From the IMG/VR virus record IMGVR_UViG_3300034101_004323, positions 1 to 64,000 of that record: a DNA stretch of 64,000 nucleotides; one strand, 5' to 3'. A program made the position numbers and the translations under genes. Each line of letters begins with the position of its first letter. Within the stretch, counting starts at the first letter, position 1. A model generated the notes under the pieces. The model ran no database searches and was not told where the DNA came from. It saw only the letters and a program-made list of their open reading frames with translations. Shown piece by piece: positions 1 through 7,894 of the stretch. This DNA is from a virus.

Positions 1-1
1 T

Positions 2-406
2 AATCAAGGTTACCAAGGAGAACAAGGTTATCAAGGTAATGATGGTAATCAAGGTTTCCAAGGAGAACAAGGTTATCAAGGTAATGATGGTAATCAAGGT
101 TTCCAAGGAGAACAAGGTTATCAAGGTTTCCAAGGAGAACAAGGTTATCAAGGTAATGACGGTAATCAAGGTTACCAAGGAGAACAAGGTTACCAAGGCG
201 ATCAGGGTTACCAAGGTAATGACGGCAATCAAGGTTACCAAGGTGATCAGGGTTACCAAGGCGATCAGGGTTACCAAGGAGATCAAGGTTACCAAGGTAA
301 TGACGGCAATCAAGGTTACCAAGGTGATCAAGGTTACCAAGGAGATCAAGGTTATCAGGGAAATGATGGTAATCAAGGTTTCCAAGGTGACCAAGGCCCG
401 CAAGGC
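2..406 (+). repeat. Collagen-type Gly-X-Y coding repeat (9-nt period)
   Basis: Nine-base units of the type caaggttac / caaggagaa / caaggtaat recur without interruption, with a higher-order block (NDGNQG followed by YQG or FQG units) repeated about six times. The units differ mostly at third codon positions, as expected for selection on protein. The array probably continues upstream of the window. Confidence 0.9.
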
Positions 407-547
407 TCATGCCCTTCGTGTATTGTAAGCGACACAACAGGAATAACAGGAGCCAGTAATATTACAAATATTGTTCAACTTAGTCAAACTAATTATGATA
501 GTATAAGTAGTCCCGATCCAAATACATTATATATAATCAATGATTAA
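2..547 (+). CDS. Collagen-like phage tail fibre protein, 5' truncated by window edge
   Basis: The frame opening at base 2 is uninterrupted to TAA at 545-547 and encodes Gly-X-Y triplets (GYQGEQ, GNDGNQ, GDQGYQ) for about 135 residues, followed by a short non-repeat end with GSCPSC and the closing motif YDSISSPDPNTLYIIND. That ending resembles the YDal-dpnTLYiI tails common at the end of phage fibre proteins. Collagen-like repeats in phages usually form trimeric stalks in tail fibres, so a fibre or receptor-binding role is likely. The start lies upstream of the window. A second open frame at 39-428 gives only Lys/Val/Ile/Met-rich repeats and is a shadow of this one. The next gene starts 10 bases later and also looks like a tail component. 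Confidence 0.85.
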   Translation, partial: NQGYQGEQGYQGNDGNQGFQGEQGYQGNDGNQGFQGEQGYQGFQGEQGYQGNDGNQGYQGEQGYQGDQGYQGNDGNQGYQGDQGYQGDQGYQGDQGYQGNDGNQGYQGDQGYQGDQGYQGNDGNQGFQGDQGPQGSCPSCIVSDTTGITGASNITNIVQLSQTNYDSISSPDPNTLYIIND

Positions 548-556
548 GAAATCTTT

Positions 557-1177
557 ATGCCAATAGATAGCGACCTATACTTAAATAGTCTCAACATTAA
601 CTCTGCTAAATTAGGAAGTAATAATATTTCTAAAATATTTTTAGGAAATAATATAGTATATTCAACAACCTCTTTTGGTAGTTCTGGTTTTCAATGGATG
701 ACAATTAATTCTGTCACAGCAACTTCAGCATCTGGAATTGGCCAGAATGATATTACGGTGTCAATTACTCAAGACGGTGGAGGTATGAATACTCATGATG
801 GTATGTATGGAGCATCTACTTTTCCAGAACAATTTGGTATTCCAATTAGTGGAACTCAAATATTAAATAGTCAAGCAGGAATATTCACAGCAGTTTTTAG
901 CGAATCTGTTACAGATGCTTTAGTCGCATTTGCTAGTGTTGGCCAACCTGGACTACCTGTTCCTGTTATAGTATCAACACCATTTACTCCAATTTGGAGT
1001 ATGGATACAACATATCAGAGCGGAATAAATGGTACTCAATACTATCAATTTACTGGACAAGAAGGATTTAATATTATTAGAATAGACGGTACAGCAAGCA
1101 CAGTAACTTTTAATTATACAGTTCCAGAGTATTATTGTACTCTTTGCTTTGGCTTTGTTGATCAAAATACAATTTAA
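557..1177 (+). CDS. Probable minor tail/fibre-tip protein
   Basis: This is a 206-aa protein. Its N-terminal 35 residues contain the pattern LNINSAKLGSNNISKIFLG, matching the ‘I..a.lGs..iskiylG...vY’ motif that recurs at the start of small phage tail proteins. The remainder (residues 40-206) is rich in Thr, Ser, Gly and Asn with alternating hydrophobics, as in beta-sandwich domains, and has no recognisable catalytic motif. It lies directly after the collagen-like fibre gene (10-base gap), so it may cap or attach to that fibre. I do not recognise a specific family for the C-terminal domain. A 63-aa antisense frame inside it (974-1165) was left out as a shadow. Confidence 0.6.
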   Translation: MPIDSDLYLNSLNINSAKLGSNNISKIFLGNNIVYSTTSFGSSGFQWMTINSVTATSASGIGQNDITVSITQDGGGMNTHDGMYGASTFPEQFGIPISGTQILNSQAGIFTAVFSESVTDALVAFASVGQPGLPVPVIVSTPFTPIWSMDTTYQSGINGTQYYQFTGQEGFNIIRIDGTASTVTFNYTVPEYYCTLCFGFVDQNTI

Positions 1178-1250
1178 ATAGATTATCTGGACTATTCTGG
1201 ATCTGTAACTATTATATTAGATATTCAATAGTTATTCTCATGGACATATT

Positions 1251-2495
1251 ATGAAATTTTCTCTTATAACTCCCACACATAAAAATACTTCATATATACA
1301 AGAATTATATCAATCTATTACTAAACAAACCTATCAAAATTGGGAATGGATTATATATATCAATGGATCTGCAACGCATGATCATTTTAATTTTTTAACA
1401 CAAGATAATAGAGTTAAAATATATTGTGACTATTCTAATAATACTAATGTAGGATATCATAAAAACAAAGCATTTAATTTAGGTACCGGAGATATTTTAG
1501 TAGAAGTTGATCATGATGATATCTTGTTACCAAAATGTTTAGAGAAACTAAAAGAAGCATATGAGAATCATCCTGATGTTGGATTTGTATATTCTGATAA
1601 TGCTAAACTTAACGAGAACTTTAAACCGTATAACACAGCATACGGATGGAAACACCAAAAAATATCCTATAATGGAAAAAGCTTATGGGTTCCTCAATCA
1701 TTTGGAGCAACAAGTCATTCAATATCATTAATATGGTTTGCACCAGATCATGTTAGATCATGGAGAAAAGAAATTTATCATACTGTTGGTGGCCATAATA
1801 ATAACTTGTCTGTACTAGATGATCAAGAATTAATAATAAGAACATATTTAATTACTAAATTTTATCACATACCAGAACCATTATACGTTTATAGGATACA
1901 TGGAGAAAATACATGGCTAGAAAGGAATAAAGAGATACAGACAGGAACAGTACAGCTTAGGAATAAATGGATTCAAAATCTTGCAGAAAGAGATGCTCAA
2001 TTAAAAAATCTAAAAATGATAGATATAGGAGGAGGTATAGATGGTAGAAAAGGATACATATCAATTGATCAAGAGGGATCAGATATTATTTGTGACTTAA
2101 ACGATGGAATACCAATGCCAGATAATTCCTGCTATGTTGTTAATGCTAGTCATATAATAGAGCATTTACGAGATCCATATAAAACAATGAAAGAAATACA
2201 CAGAGTTTTAGCTCATGGGGGATGGGCTTTTATACAAGTACCATCAACAGACGGTAGAGGAGCATTTCAAGATCCTACACACGTTTCGTTCTGGAATCAA
2301 AATAGCTTTTGGTATTATACTAAAGAACAACAAGCCAGATATATTAGAAATAATACTATTAAATTTCAAGCTTTCAGATTAGAAACAGACTATCCTTCAG
2401 ATTGGTGGAAAATAAATAATATTCCCGTTGTTTTTGCTGATTTGATAGCAATTAAAGATCAAAATCCTAGATTTCCAGGGTTATTAGAAATATAA
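1251..2495 (+). CDS. Glycosyltransferase family 2 fused to a SAM-dependent methyltransferase
   Basis: This is a 414-aa protein. Residues 1-240 look like a GT-A family 2 glycosyltransferase: the opening FSLITPTHKNTSYIQELYQSI is the usual N-terminal strand and helix, and VDHDDILLPKC supplies the DxD-type metal and nucleotide-sugar site. Residues 255-360 look like a class I methyltransferase: DIGGG (motif I), a following acidic strand end (SIDQEG), NASHIIEHL and LAHGGWAFIQVPS, as in Methyltransf_11-type enzymes. The fusion could add and then methylate a sugar. It sits among virion and lysis genes rather than in the 29.6-36.1 kb glycan island. The substrate is unknown. Start ATG 1251 follows a 73-base non-coding gap without a strong Shine-Dalgarno site. 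Confidence 0.8.
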   Translation: MKFSLITPTHKNTSYIQELYQSITKQTYQNWEWIIYINGSATHDHFNFLTQDNRVKIYCDYSNNTNVGYHKNKAFNLGTGDILVEVDHDDILLPKCLEKLKEAYENHPDVGFVYSDNAKLNENFKPYNTAYGWKHQKISYNGKSLWVPQSFGATSHSISLIWFAPDHVRSWRKEIYHTVGGHNNNLSVLDDQELIIRTYLITKFYHIPEPLYVYRIHGENTWLERNKEIQTGTVQLRNKWIQNLAERDAQLKNLKMIDIGGGIDGRKGYISIDQEGSDIICDLNDGIPMPDNSCYVVNASHIIEHLRDPYKTMKEIHRVLAHGGWAFIQVPSTDGRGAFQDPTHVSFWNQNSFWYYTKEQQARYIRNNTIKFQAFRLETDYPSDWWKINNIPVVFADLIAIKDQNPRFPGLLEI

Positions 2496-2559
2496 CCAAT
2501 CTTTGGTGTATTATACTAATATGGTTAATATATCAAAACATTATTAAGGAAATCTTATA

Positions 2560-2916
2560 ATGATTAAACCTGGTTATAAAACTAGCGAATTTTGGTTTAC
2601 AGCTGTCAGTTTTATATTTAGTGGCTTATATTTAATTGGTTTGTTTGGTGAAGATAATCAGCAGAAAGAAGATTTAATTAGGGATGTTAGTCATGGTGTA
2701 GAAAGTATTATACTAATCGGTGGACAATTAGCTATATTATTTAAATATCTTAATGGTCGAAAAGAAATTAAAAAAACATTTTATTCTTCTACTAGTCCTA
2801 GTGACGTAACAGAAAATACTAAACCAAATGATCCAATTCCAGTCCCAAGTAGAAAATCTAAAAGCAGATCTAGAAAATCTAATTCAAGAAAATCAAAAAA
2901 TACTAGGAGAAGTTAA
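2560..2916 (+). CDS. Holin-like small membrane protein
   Basis: This 118-aa protein opens MIKPGYKTSEFWFT, a start seen in small phage holin-like membrane proteins. It has two predicted membrane segments (about residues 11-29 and 46-62) separated by an acidic loop. The C-terminal third is a low-complexity Ser/Arg/Lys tail (RKSKSRSRKS type), as often found at the cytoplasmic end of holins. AAGGAA lies about 8 bases before the ATG. The papain-like protease gene 1.5 kb downstream could be the matching lytic enzyme, but that pairing is inference. The last 89 bases overlap the next open frame, which is unusually long for this genome. Confidence 0.55.
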   Translation: MIKPGYKTSEFWFTAVSFIFSGLYLIGLFGEDNQQKEDLIRDVSHGVESIILIGGQLAILFKYLNGRKEIKKTFYSSTSPSDVTENTKPNDPIPVPSRKSKSRSRKSNSRKSKNTRRS

Positions 2917-3250
2917 AACAGTAGCTATTGCGCAAGCATGGAAAATTCTCCAATTAGCAATAGCCAAAATTATACAAAATATTGAGAATAAAAGTAAAAC
3001 TCTAGCAGGAAAAGATAAAAAAGAAATAGCAATGATATTATTATCACAGTTTTACGATAGTGTTTTTATAGCTATAGATATTCCTCTTGTTCCTACTGTT
3101 GCAGAATCTATTATACATAGGTATACAAAAAGTTTTTTGATGATTTTAGTTAGCTCAAGTATAGATGCAATGGTTGCAACATTTAGAGAAATTGGTGTTT
3201 TTTCATCAAAAGATTATGTATCGTCAGTACTAGTAAATGAAGTGCCATAA
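2828..3250 (+). CDS. Hypothetical protein overlapping the holin-like gene (start uncertain)
   Basis: The frame gives 140 aa from ATG 2828. The first 28 residues form a coiled-coil-like stretch (VENLKADLENLI) inside the holin-like gene's basic tail. The rest alternates amphipathic and hydrophobic helices, including FVAIDIPLVP-like and SFLMILVSSSID segments that could be membrane-associated. No Shine-Dalgarno site precedes ATG 2828. AGGAGA at 2905-2910 sits downstream, but no ATG, GTG or TTG follows it in this frame, so the start is unresolved. Either the long overlap is real, or a frameshift joins the two frames into one protein of about 230 aa. No family recognised. Confidence 0.5.
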   Translation: MIQFQSQVENLKADLENLIQENQKILGEVKTVAIAQAWKILQLAIAKIIQNIENKSKTLAGKDKKEIAMILLSQFYDSVFIAIDIPLVPTVAESIIHRYTKSFLMILVSSSIDAMVATFREIGVFSSKDYVSSVLVNEVP

Positions 3251-3267
3251 ATATAAAGGAAAAACAT

Positions 3268-3630
3268 ATGAACGTTACACAAAGTTTTGAAGAATTTTCT
3301 AAAGGAATCGGTGCCATGGATTTGGCTCTTTATGCTGGTGTTGGTATGATAATTTGGATTCTATTCAAAGATAAACTGAGTCCAGTACAAACAGCCTTAC
3401 TAAAATTATTTAATAAGGATCAATTCTCTATTCCAAGTATAGACACAAAAAGCCCAATAGTAGTTTCAAAACCATCAGAAGATGTATTTTTCCAATTGGT
3501 AGCAAGCTGGAAACAAACACGAGACTTGGCTGTTAAAAGCGGATGCTCAGAAGCTATCAAGGTGGCAGATCAAATGTTTCCGCATCTATCCCCTAATGCT
3601 TGTTCATCAGATAAAGGAAAAGTTCTATGA
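3268..3630 (+). CDS. Hypothetical single-pass membrane protein
   Basis: This 120-aa protein has one strong transmembrane helix near residues 17-33 (MDLALYAGVGMIIWILF) preceded by a short acidic N terminus. A soluble C-terminal domain follows, with SKPSEDVFFQLVASWKQTRDLAV. The downstream protein carries the related phrase VKPSEDLKDESDAI, hinting that the two share a short motif or interact. AAAGGAAAA precedes ATG 3268 at usual spacing, and the stop overlaps the next start by four bases (ATGA), so the two are translationally coupled. It belongs to a run of small membrane proteins around the holin-like and protease genes. Function unknown. Confidence 0.6.
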   Translation: MNVTQSFEEFSKGIGAMDLALYAGVGMIIWILFKDKLSPVQTALLKLFNKDQFSIPSIDTKSPIVVSKPSEDVFFQLVASWKQTRDLAVKSGCSEAIKVADQMFPHLSPNACSSDKGKVL

Positions 3631-4124
3631 AAGATAATAAAATTATACTATTAAGTATTGCTAGTATTCTAGTTCTTATTGGCTTAATTAAACCAGACTT
3701 TAATAAATTCTTTCCTTCATCACCAGATACTGTTTCAGTAGAAACTAACAATTTTGTTAAACCATCAGAAGATCTAAAAGATGAATCTGATGCTATAATA
3801 AATGCTTTATCTGTAGACAAGGATAGAAAACTTGATGGAAAAAGATTAGCTAGTTTGGCTGGTGATATGGCCACACTGATTGAATTAGACAATGAAAATG
3901 AAGTTATAAAAAATACAGAAGAAATTAGACAAGCAAATAGTCTTATTGGCCCAATGTTAAAATTAAATATATCTGGAAAATATCCAGATCTAAAAACTGC
4001 TTCACAAAACATGATAGTATCTGTTATTGGAGATGATAGTGTTCCATTAAATAAAGATCTAAGAAAAAAAGCTGTTATTGCTTTTAAAACTTTAGCATGG
4101 TCATATTATGAGGGTAGTAAATAA
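3627..4124 (+). CDS. Hypothetical membrane-anchored protein
   Basis: This 165-aa protein starts with an uncleaved-signal-like helix (IILLSIASILVLIGLI, residues 5-20) and continues as a charged, helical soluble domain with DLKDESDAI, DKDRKLDGKRLASLAGDMATLIEL and a C-terminal AFKTLAWSYYEG. The topology (short cytoplasmic N terminus, periplasmic or surface helical domain) would fit an accessory lysis protein or an envelope anchor. I do not recognise a family. It overlaps the preceding gene by 4 bases and its stop shares a base with the protease start (TAATG), so the three are one translational unit. Confidence 0.6.
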   Translation: MKDNKIILLSIASILVLIGLIKPDFNKFFPSSPDTVSVETNNFVKPSEDLKDESDAIINALSVDKDRKLDGKRLASLAGDMATLIELDNENEVIKNTEEIRQANSLIGPMLKLNISGKYPDLKTASQNMIVSVIGDDSVPLNKDLRKKAVIAFKTLAWSYYEGSK

Positions 4125-5047
4125 TGTCAAGATATTCATCAGAAGAACTATATAATAATTATCGCAAAGGATTTAGTGGCTGTTTATGGGAGCAGCACGT
4201 ATTTGATCATCTAATGGAAAATAGTAAATATGCGTTATTTGGTGATGCTAATAAAAAAATTAAAAGTAGTGGAAAAGGTAAATTATCAACACCATATAAA
4301 AGTGTGTTAAAATTTGACAAAAAAGCTTATGAAGAAAGACAAACTACTGGAGATTGTGTGTCTCATGGAACACGAAACGCTTGTGATATTAGTAGAGCGG
4401 TTGAGATAGATGTCAATAATGAAAGAGAAGCATGGATAGCAAGAGGAGCAACAGAAGCAATTTATGGGGCACGAGGTCACGGCGGACAAGGAATGAGTTG
4501 CTCAAGAGCAGCTGAGTTTGTTAGCAAAAACGGAGGAATATTGTTACGCCAAAACTATAAGGGTGTAGCTGACTTTACAAAATATAATGGTAATCTCGGA
4601 GCAGGATGGGGAGGACGAGGATTGCCAGATCCTGTAATTGATCTTGCAAATGACCATCAAATTAAAACCGTTAGTCTTGTTAGAACAATTGAAGAAGCTC
4701 GTGATGCTCTTGCTAATGGTTATGGATTAGCAGTATGTTCTAATTATGGATTTTCTAATAAAAGAGATAAAAAGGGTATAGCAAATACTAGTGGTAACTG
4801 GGCTCATTGTATGGCTTGGATAGCATGTGATGATACTGGTAGTGAACCATTATTTCTTGTTCAAAATAGTTGGGGTAAATGGAATGATGGTGGTCATCCA
4901 GAATGGGGAAATATTCCTGATGGCTCTTTTCTTATTCGTGCCGAAGTTGCTGCTGGTATGCTAGCAAGTAATGGTAGTTATGCTTTTAGTAATTTTGACG
5001 GCTTTCCAGTACAAAAGCTTCCAGATTATGGATTTACATATTTATAG
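4124..5047 (+). CDS. Papain-like (C1A) cysteine protease
   Basis: This 307-aa protein carries the papain triad in order: Cys78 in QTTGDCVSHG (with Gln73 as likely oxyanion residue), His228 in NWAHCMAW and Asn248 in LVQNSWGKWNDG. The last segment is the hallmark ‘NSWG..WG..G’ motif of the C1 family. There is no signal peptide or long pro-region. The N-terminal 70 residues are Lys- and Ser-rich and could be a short propeptide or targeting segment. It may cut a virion protein, a host protein, or peptide cross-links of the envelope. Its place after a holin-like protein and two membrane-anchored proteins favours a lysis or entry role, but this is inference. A 60-aa antisense frame within it is a shadow. 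Confidence 0.85.
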   Translation: MSRYSSEELYNNYRKGFSGCLWEQHVFDHLMENSKYALFGDANKKIKSSGKGKLSTPYKSVLKFDKKAYEERQTTGDCVSHGTRNACDISRAVEIDVNNEREAWIARGATEAIYGARGHGGQGMSCSRAAEFVSKNGGILLRQNYKGVADFTKYNGNLGAGWGGRGLPDPVIDLANDHQIKTVSLVRTIEEARDALANGYGLAVCSNYGFSNKRDKKGIANTSGNWAHCMAWIACDDTGSEPLFLVQNSWGKWNDGGHPEWGNIPDGSFLIRAEVAAGMLASNGSYAFSNFDGFPVQKLPDYGFTYL

Positions 5048-5059
5048 AAAGATATTATT

Positions 5060-7393
5060 ATGTCAGATGGATTCATAAGAAAAGTAGGAAATAAGTTTTA
5101 TATTAGATATTCAAATGGTGGAGTTTGGTTATACTCTCCATCTACTGGAACATCTCTTACAGAATGTCAATCTTGCTGTCCTATTCAATATTTATCTCAG
5201 TGGGAAGACCCAAATGCTGTTTGTGTAGATAAAAGGCTCGTTCATTCAATTGATTTAAAATCCCCGTACTATATTTTTAAAGGACAACCATTTAATGGAA
5301 CCATTTCGAGCATACCCAAACCAGCTCCATCATCAGCATATAATCTTTTTTGCGGAACCCCTCCTACAGCAAATATTAGTTCAAGAATAACTATTAAAAT
5401 TGCTAACGATCCAGTATTTAGTGGTGTTTACACATTTGATTATAGATATAACAAAAATCCACAATGGCAATATAATAGTTTAGAGAGCGATACATCAGTA
5501 TCAAATTATCAAGATTCGACTAATCCACTATACACTGGTGTTGGTCAAAAATTAATAAGCTTAGAAGAAACTATTTATGAACCGTCATATAAAGGATATG
5601 TTGAATATGCCACAACTGGTGCTGCTGGATCAAATTTGAGCGGAGTATACGCTTTTCCTGCTCAATTTGTATTTTCAATTGTTCAGCCCCCCACAAATGT
5701 AAATGGAATAAATGATGGATTATCTCCAGTATTACCAACAGGAAGAGGCCACAGAGCTGTTATAGGTTTTAATCCTCCTTTAAGATGGAGACATCCATAT
5801 AGCGATTGGGTAGTTGCTGATACTATTGGTCATAATATATTACCTGAAAATTATCCTGTAGGAGTAACAGGAGGAACTGCTCCATCAAAACCTTGGTATA
5901 ATACTAATTATTGTACAGGAATAGCTTCTCAACCATATTCAATTAATATTAGTGGAATAAGTGATAATCCATATGATTTATCAAGCTCCTCATCAAAAAC
6001 CCCGGTTTGCACAGATCTTTCAACTATGGGATTCTCTTATAGAACTTCTGGAGTTGGAGTTCCTTTTGATAGTTCAGCATACGGAGTTTCTATGCTGAAT
6101 CGTTGTACCGGAATCAGATCAGACTTTCATAATTATACATTCACTTATAATAGTAGCAACTATTCTCTTAATGAAACGTCATTATTTAGTCCAAAAGAAT
6201 ATTTAGAAGCATCAGTAGAATTTGATTTTTCTTGCAGAACATCAGGAACAATTTGTTCAGAATTTAATTCTTTAACTCCTGTATCAACAGGATATTCAAC
6301 AATTAGTAATAGTTGTTTTGGATCATATGTTAATGCTGACTTTATGTGTGGAGATAATTTTGCTCATCCTAGCGGAGAATATTTTACAACCGAAGGTATA
6401 GTTGATCTTAGAGTTATTTACTCTGGAATGCCATATCAGGTAGCTTCGGTTCCTCACATTTATCCTATGGTAAAAGCAACAAATTCTACTGGTAATGTTT
6501 ACAAAGCTAATAGTGGACAAATGATTTTTGTTGATTACGATGGACCAATTACTCCTGATGGTTTTAGATCGTGGATAAATTCAGATTTTAATTTTGTAAC
6601 ATTAGATATAAATAATAATATTACTATCAAATGGCCCGGAGTTGATGTATATTGGCAAATTAGGAGTGATGCTATTGTTGTTTCAGGATTAAGTCCTGAT
6701 ACTTTTGGATTCAATGGAACCTACTATCTTGCAAATGTTCTTGATAATAATAGTTATAACTTTTATTCAAAAACTGGTGGAAACAGTTTTCCTAGAATAA
6801 TGGTCGCAGGCGGAGATGTATGGGCACTATCTCAGAATGGTAGTCCTAACTATGAGCTAGGATCCGCAAGCTATCCAAGTCCACCAATAGGAAATTGGGG
6901 CAGTGGTGATGATAACATACCATCTCCAACAACAAGTTATTCTAATAAAACAGCTTGGGCACGAGTTACTCCAGAAGGTGGAGAAGGAAGTAATGTTGGA
7001 GTATATGTTTTTCAAGCAGGATCAACAGAATTTATATCTCAATATTCTTATGATTCTGATGATAATAGATATATTAGTCTTAATGACTCAAATATACAAA
7101 TGAGATTTTCTGTTGATAAATGGCAATTGGGCAAAGTTGAAACTGGCACATTCGTTGTATATTACGAATTAAGCAATGTAACGTGTGGAAATCCAAAATT
7201 TTTGAATCTTTTATTCACAGACTATAGCAGTTTTACATTAGCAAATAATACTTATGCAGCAGTAGAGATTCCTGTAACGTGTAAATCTCAACCTATTGGA
7301 CAATGGAGTGGAGCAAATCTTCCAGGAGACGGAGCAGCAGTATCTATAAAAGATCCGTTGGCTGGCGGTAGTACTGGTTCTATTAATTGTTAA
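5060..7393 (+). CDS. Large structural-looking protein, probably virion surface
   Basis: This 777-aa protein is rich in Ser, Thr, Asn, Tyr, Gly and Pro, has many scattered cysteines (for example QSCCPI and SGTICSEF), and shows no membrane segment after the start. Residues 8-25 (GNKFYIRYSNGGVWLY) look like a beta-hairpin opening, and the rest reads as repeated beta-strands with GxYxF turns, as in virion decorations and adhesins. Phrases such as TFGFNGTYYLANVLDNNSYNFYSKTGG resemble units of beta-repeat phage proteins. No enzyme motif is visible. Translation start at ATG 5060 is 12 bases after the protease stop. It may be a fibre or appendage protein, but I cannot assign it to a named family. Confidence 0.55.
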   Translation: MSDGFIRKVGNKFYIRYSNGGVWLYSPSTGTSLTECQSCCPIQYLSQWEDPNAVCVDKRLVHSIDLKSPYYIFKGQPFNGTISSIPKPAPSSAYNLFCGTPPTANISSRITIKIANDPVFSGVYTFDYRYNKNPQWQYNSLESDTSVSNYQDSTNPLYTGVGQKLISLEETIYEPSYKGYVEYATTGAAGSNLSGVYAFPAQFVFSIVQPPTNVNGINDGLSPVLPTGRGHRAVIGFNPPLRWRHPYSDWVVADTIGHNILPENYPVGVTGGTAPSKPWYNTNYCTGIASQPYSINISGISDNPYDLSSSSSKTPVCTDLSTMGFSYRTSGVGVPFDSSAYGVSMLNRCTGIRSDFHNYTFTYNSSNYSLNETSLFSPKEYLEASVEFDFSCRTSGTICSEFNSLTPVSTGYSTISNSCFGSYVNADFMCGDNFAHPSGEYFTTEGIVDLRVIYSGMPYQVASVPHIYPMVKATNSTGNVYKANSGQMIFVDYDGPITPDGFRSWINSDFNFVTLDINNNITIKWPGVDVYWQIRSDAIVVSGLSPDTFGFNGTYYLANVLDNNSYNFYSKTGGNSFPRIMVAGGDVWALSQNGSPNYELGSASYPSPPIGNWGSGDDNIPSPTTSYSNKTAWARVTPEGGEGSNVGVYVFQAGSTEFISQYSYDSDDNRYISLNDSNIQMRFSVDKWQLGKVETGTFVVYYELSNVTCGNPKFLNLLFTDYSSFTLANNTYAAVEIPVTCKSQPIGQWSGANLPGDGAAVSIKDPLAGGSTGSINC

Positions 7394-7414
7394 ATTTTTT
7401 ATAAAGGTTAATTT

Positions 7415-7576
7415 ATGAAAATTCTAGATAAAATAGCTCTTAATAGATTAATTAGTATAATAAGTAATTTTATATTAAGTCTATTAAAAATATTTGCTCC
7501 TAAGTCTGTAGATAATATAGATATTCCAAAGCCTAAAAGAAAAAAAATATTACCATGGAGAGCCAAAGATGAATAA
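7415..7576 (+). CDS. Small amphipathic/membrane-associated protein (53 aa)
   Basis: ATG 7415 follows AAAGG at 7403-7407 with good spacing and opens a 53-aa frame ending in TAA 7574-7576. The stop overlaps the next start (ATGAATAA), the same junction style as elsewhere in this genome. The first 30 residues are strongly hydrophobic and amphipathic (ISIISNFILSLLKIF), and the end is basic (PKPKRKKILPWRAKDE). This arrangement suits a membrane-associated accessory protein. There is no family assignment. Confidence 0.55.
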   Translation: MKILDKIALNRLISIISNFILSLLKIFAPKSVDNIDIPKPKRKKILPWRAKDE

Positions 7577-7892
7577 ATTATTAGGTTTAATTTTAATTGG
7601 TTCTGTTATTATTGGATCATCAAGCTATAAAGGATCAACAACAGCCGGAATAACCTTAATAGGTGGAATCATTAAAGCTGAACATGTTGATACTACTAAA
7701 AAACATAAAAGAAAAGACTGTCCAGTATGCAAAGGTAAAGGATGGTACATAAGCGGAGATGGTATTAAAAAGGTTGATTGTGGATATTGTGAACCAGAAG
7801 ACAAAGGATCCACAAAAGTTATAGTTCATCCTCCTGTGGTACTAGAACAAAATTGCTCAAAAGGATCATGCAAACCAATTAATGAGAGGTAA
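7569..7892 (+). CDS. Secreted or anchored small Cys-pair protein (DnaJ-zinc-finger-like motif)
   Basis: This 107-aa protein begins with a signal-like hydrophobic segment (MNKLLGLILIGSVIIG) without a lipobox cysteine. A central zinc-binding-type motif follows: CPVCKGKGWY, then CGYC 18 residues later, like one half of the CxxCxGxG zinc centre of DnaJ proteins. Further cysteines lie near the end (NCSKGSCKP). A similar CPQCAGLGYY...CPLC pair is embedded in the 1961-aa tail protein of this window. Zinc binding and an envelope location are inferred. It is translationally coupled to the genes on both sides. Confidence 0.6.
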   Translation: MNKLLGLILIGSVIIGSSSYKGSTTAGITLIGGIIKAEHVDTTKKHKRKDCPVCKGKGWYISGDGIKKVDCGYCEPEDKGSTKVIVHPPVVLEQNCSKGSCKPINER

Positions 7893-7894
7893 TT

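Noticed and set aside
2-406. CRISPR-like or tandem DNA repeat array
   Set aside because: Period is 9 bases (three codons), no spacers, and the protein frame is collagen-like.
39-428. 129-aa frame of Met/Val/Ile/Lys repeats
   Set aside because: Shadow of the Gly-X-Y frame at 2-547, which has the normal fibre ending and no start within the window.
2500-2560. Terminator or promoter in the 64-base gap (ACCAATC.TTGGT, GGTGTATTATA)
   Set aside because: Only a 5-bp stem without a T tract and no -35 box.
3593-4012. 139-aa antisense frame
   Set aside because: Antisense to a translationally coupled membrane-anchored gene; no Shine-Dalgarno, no family features.
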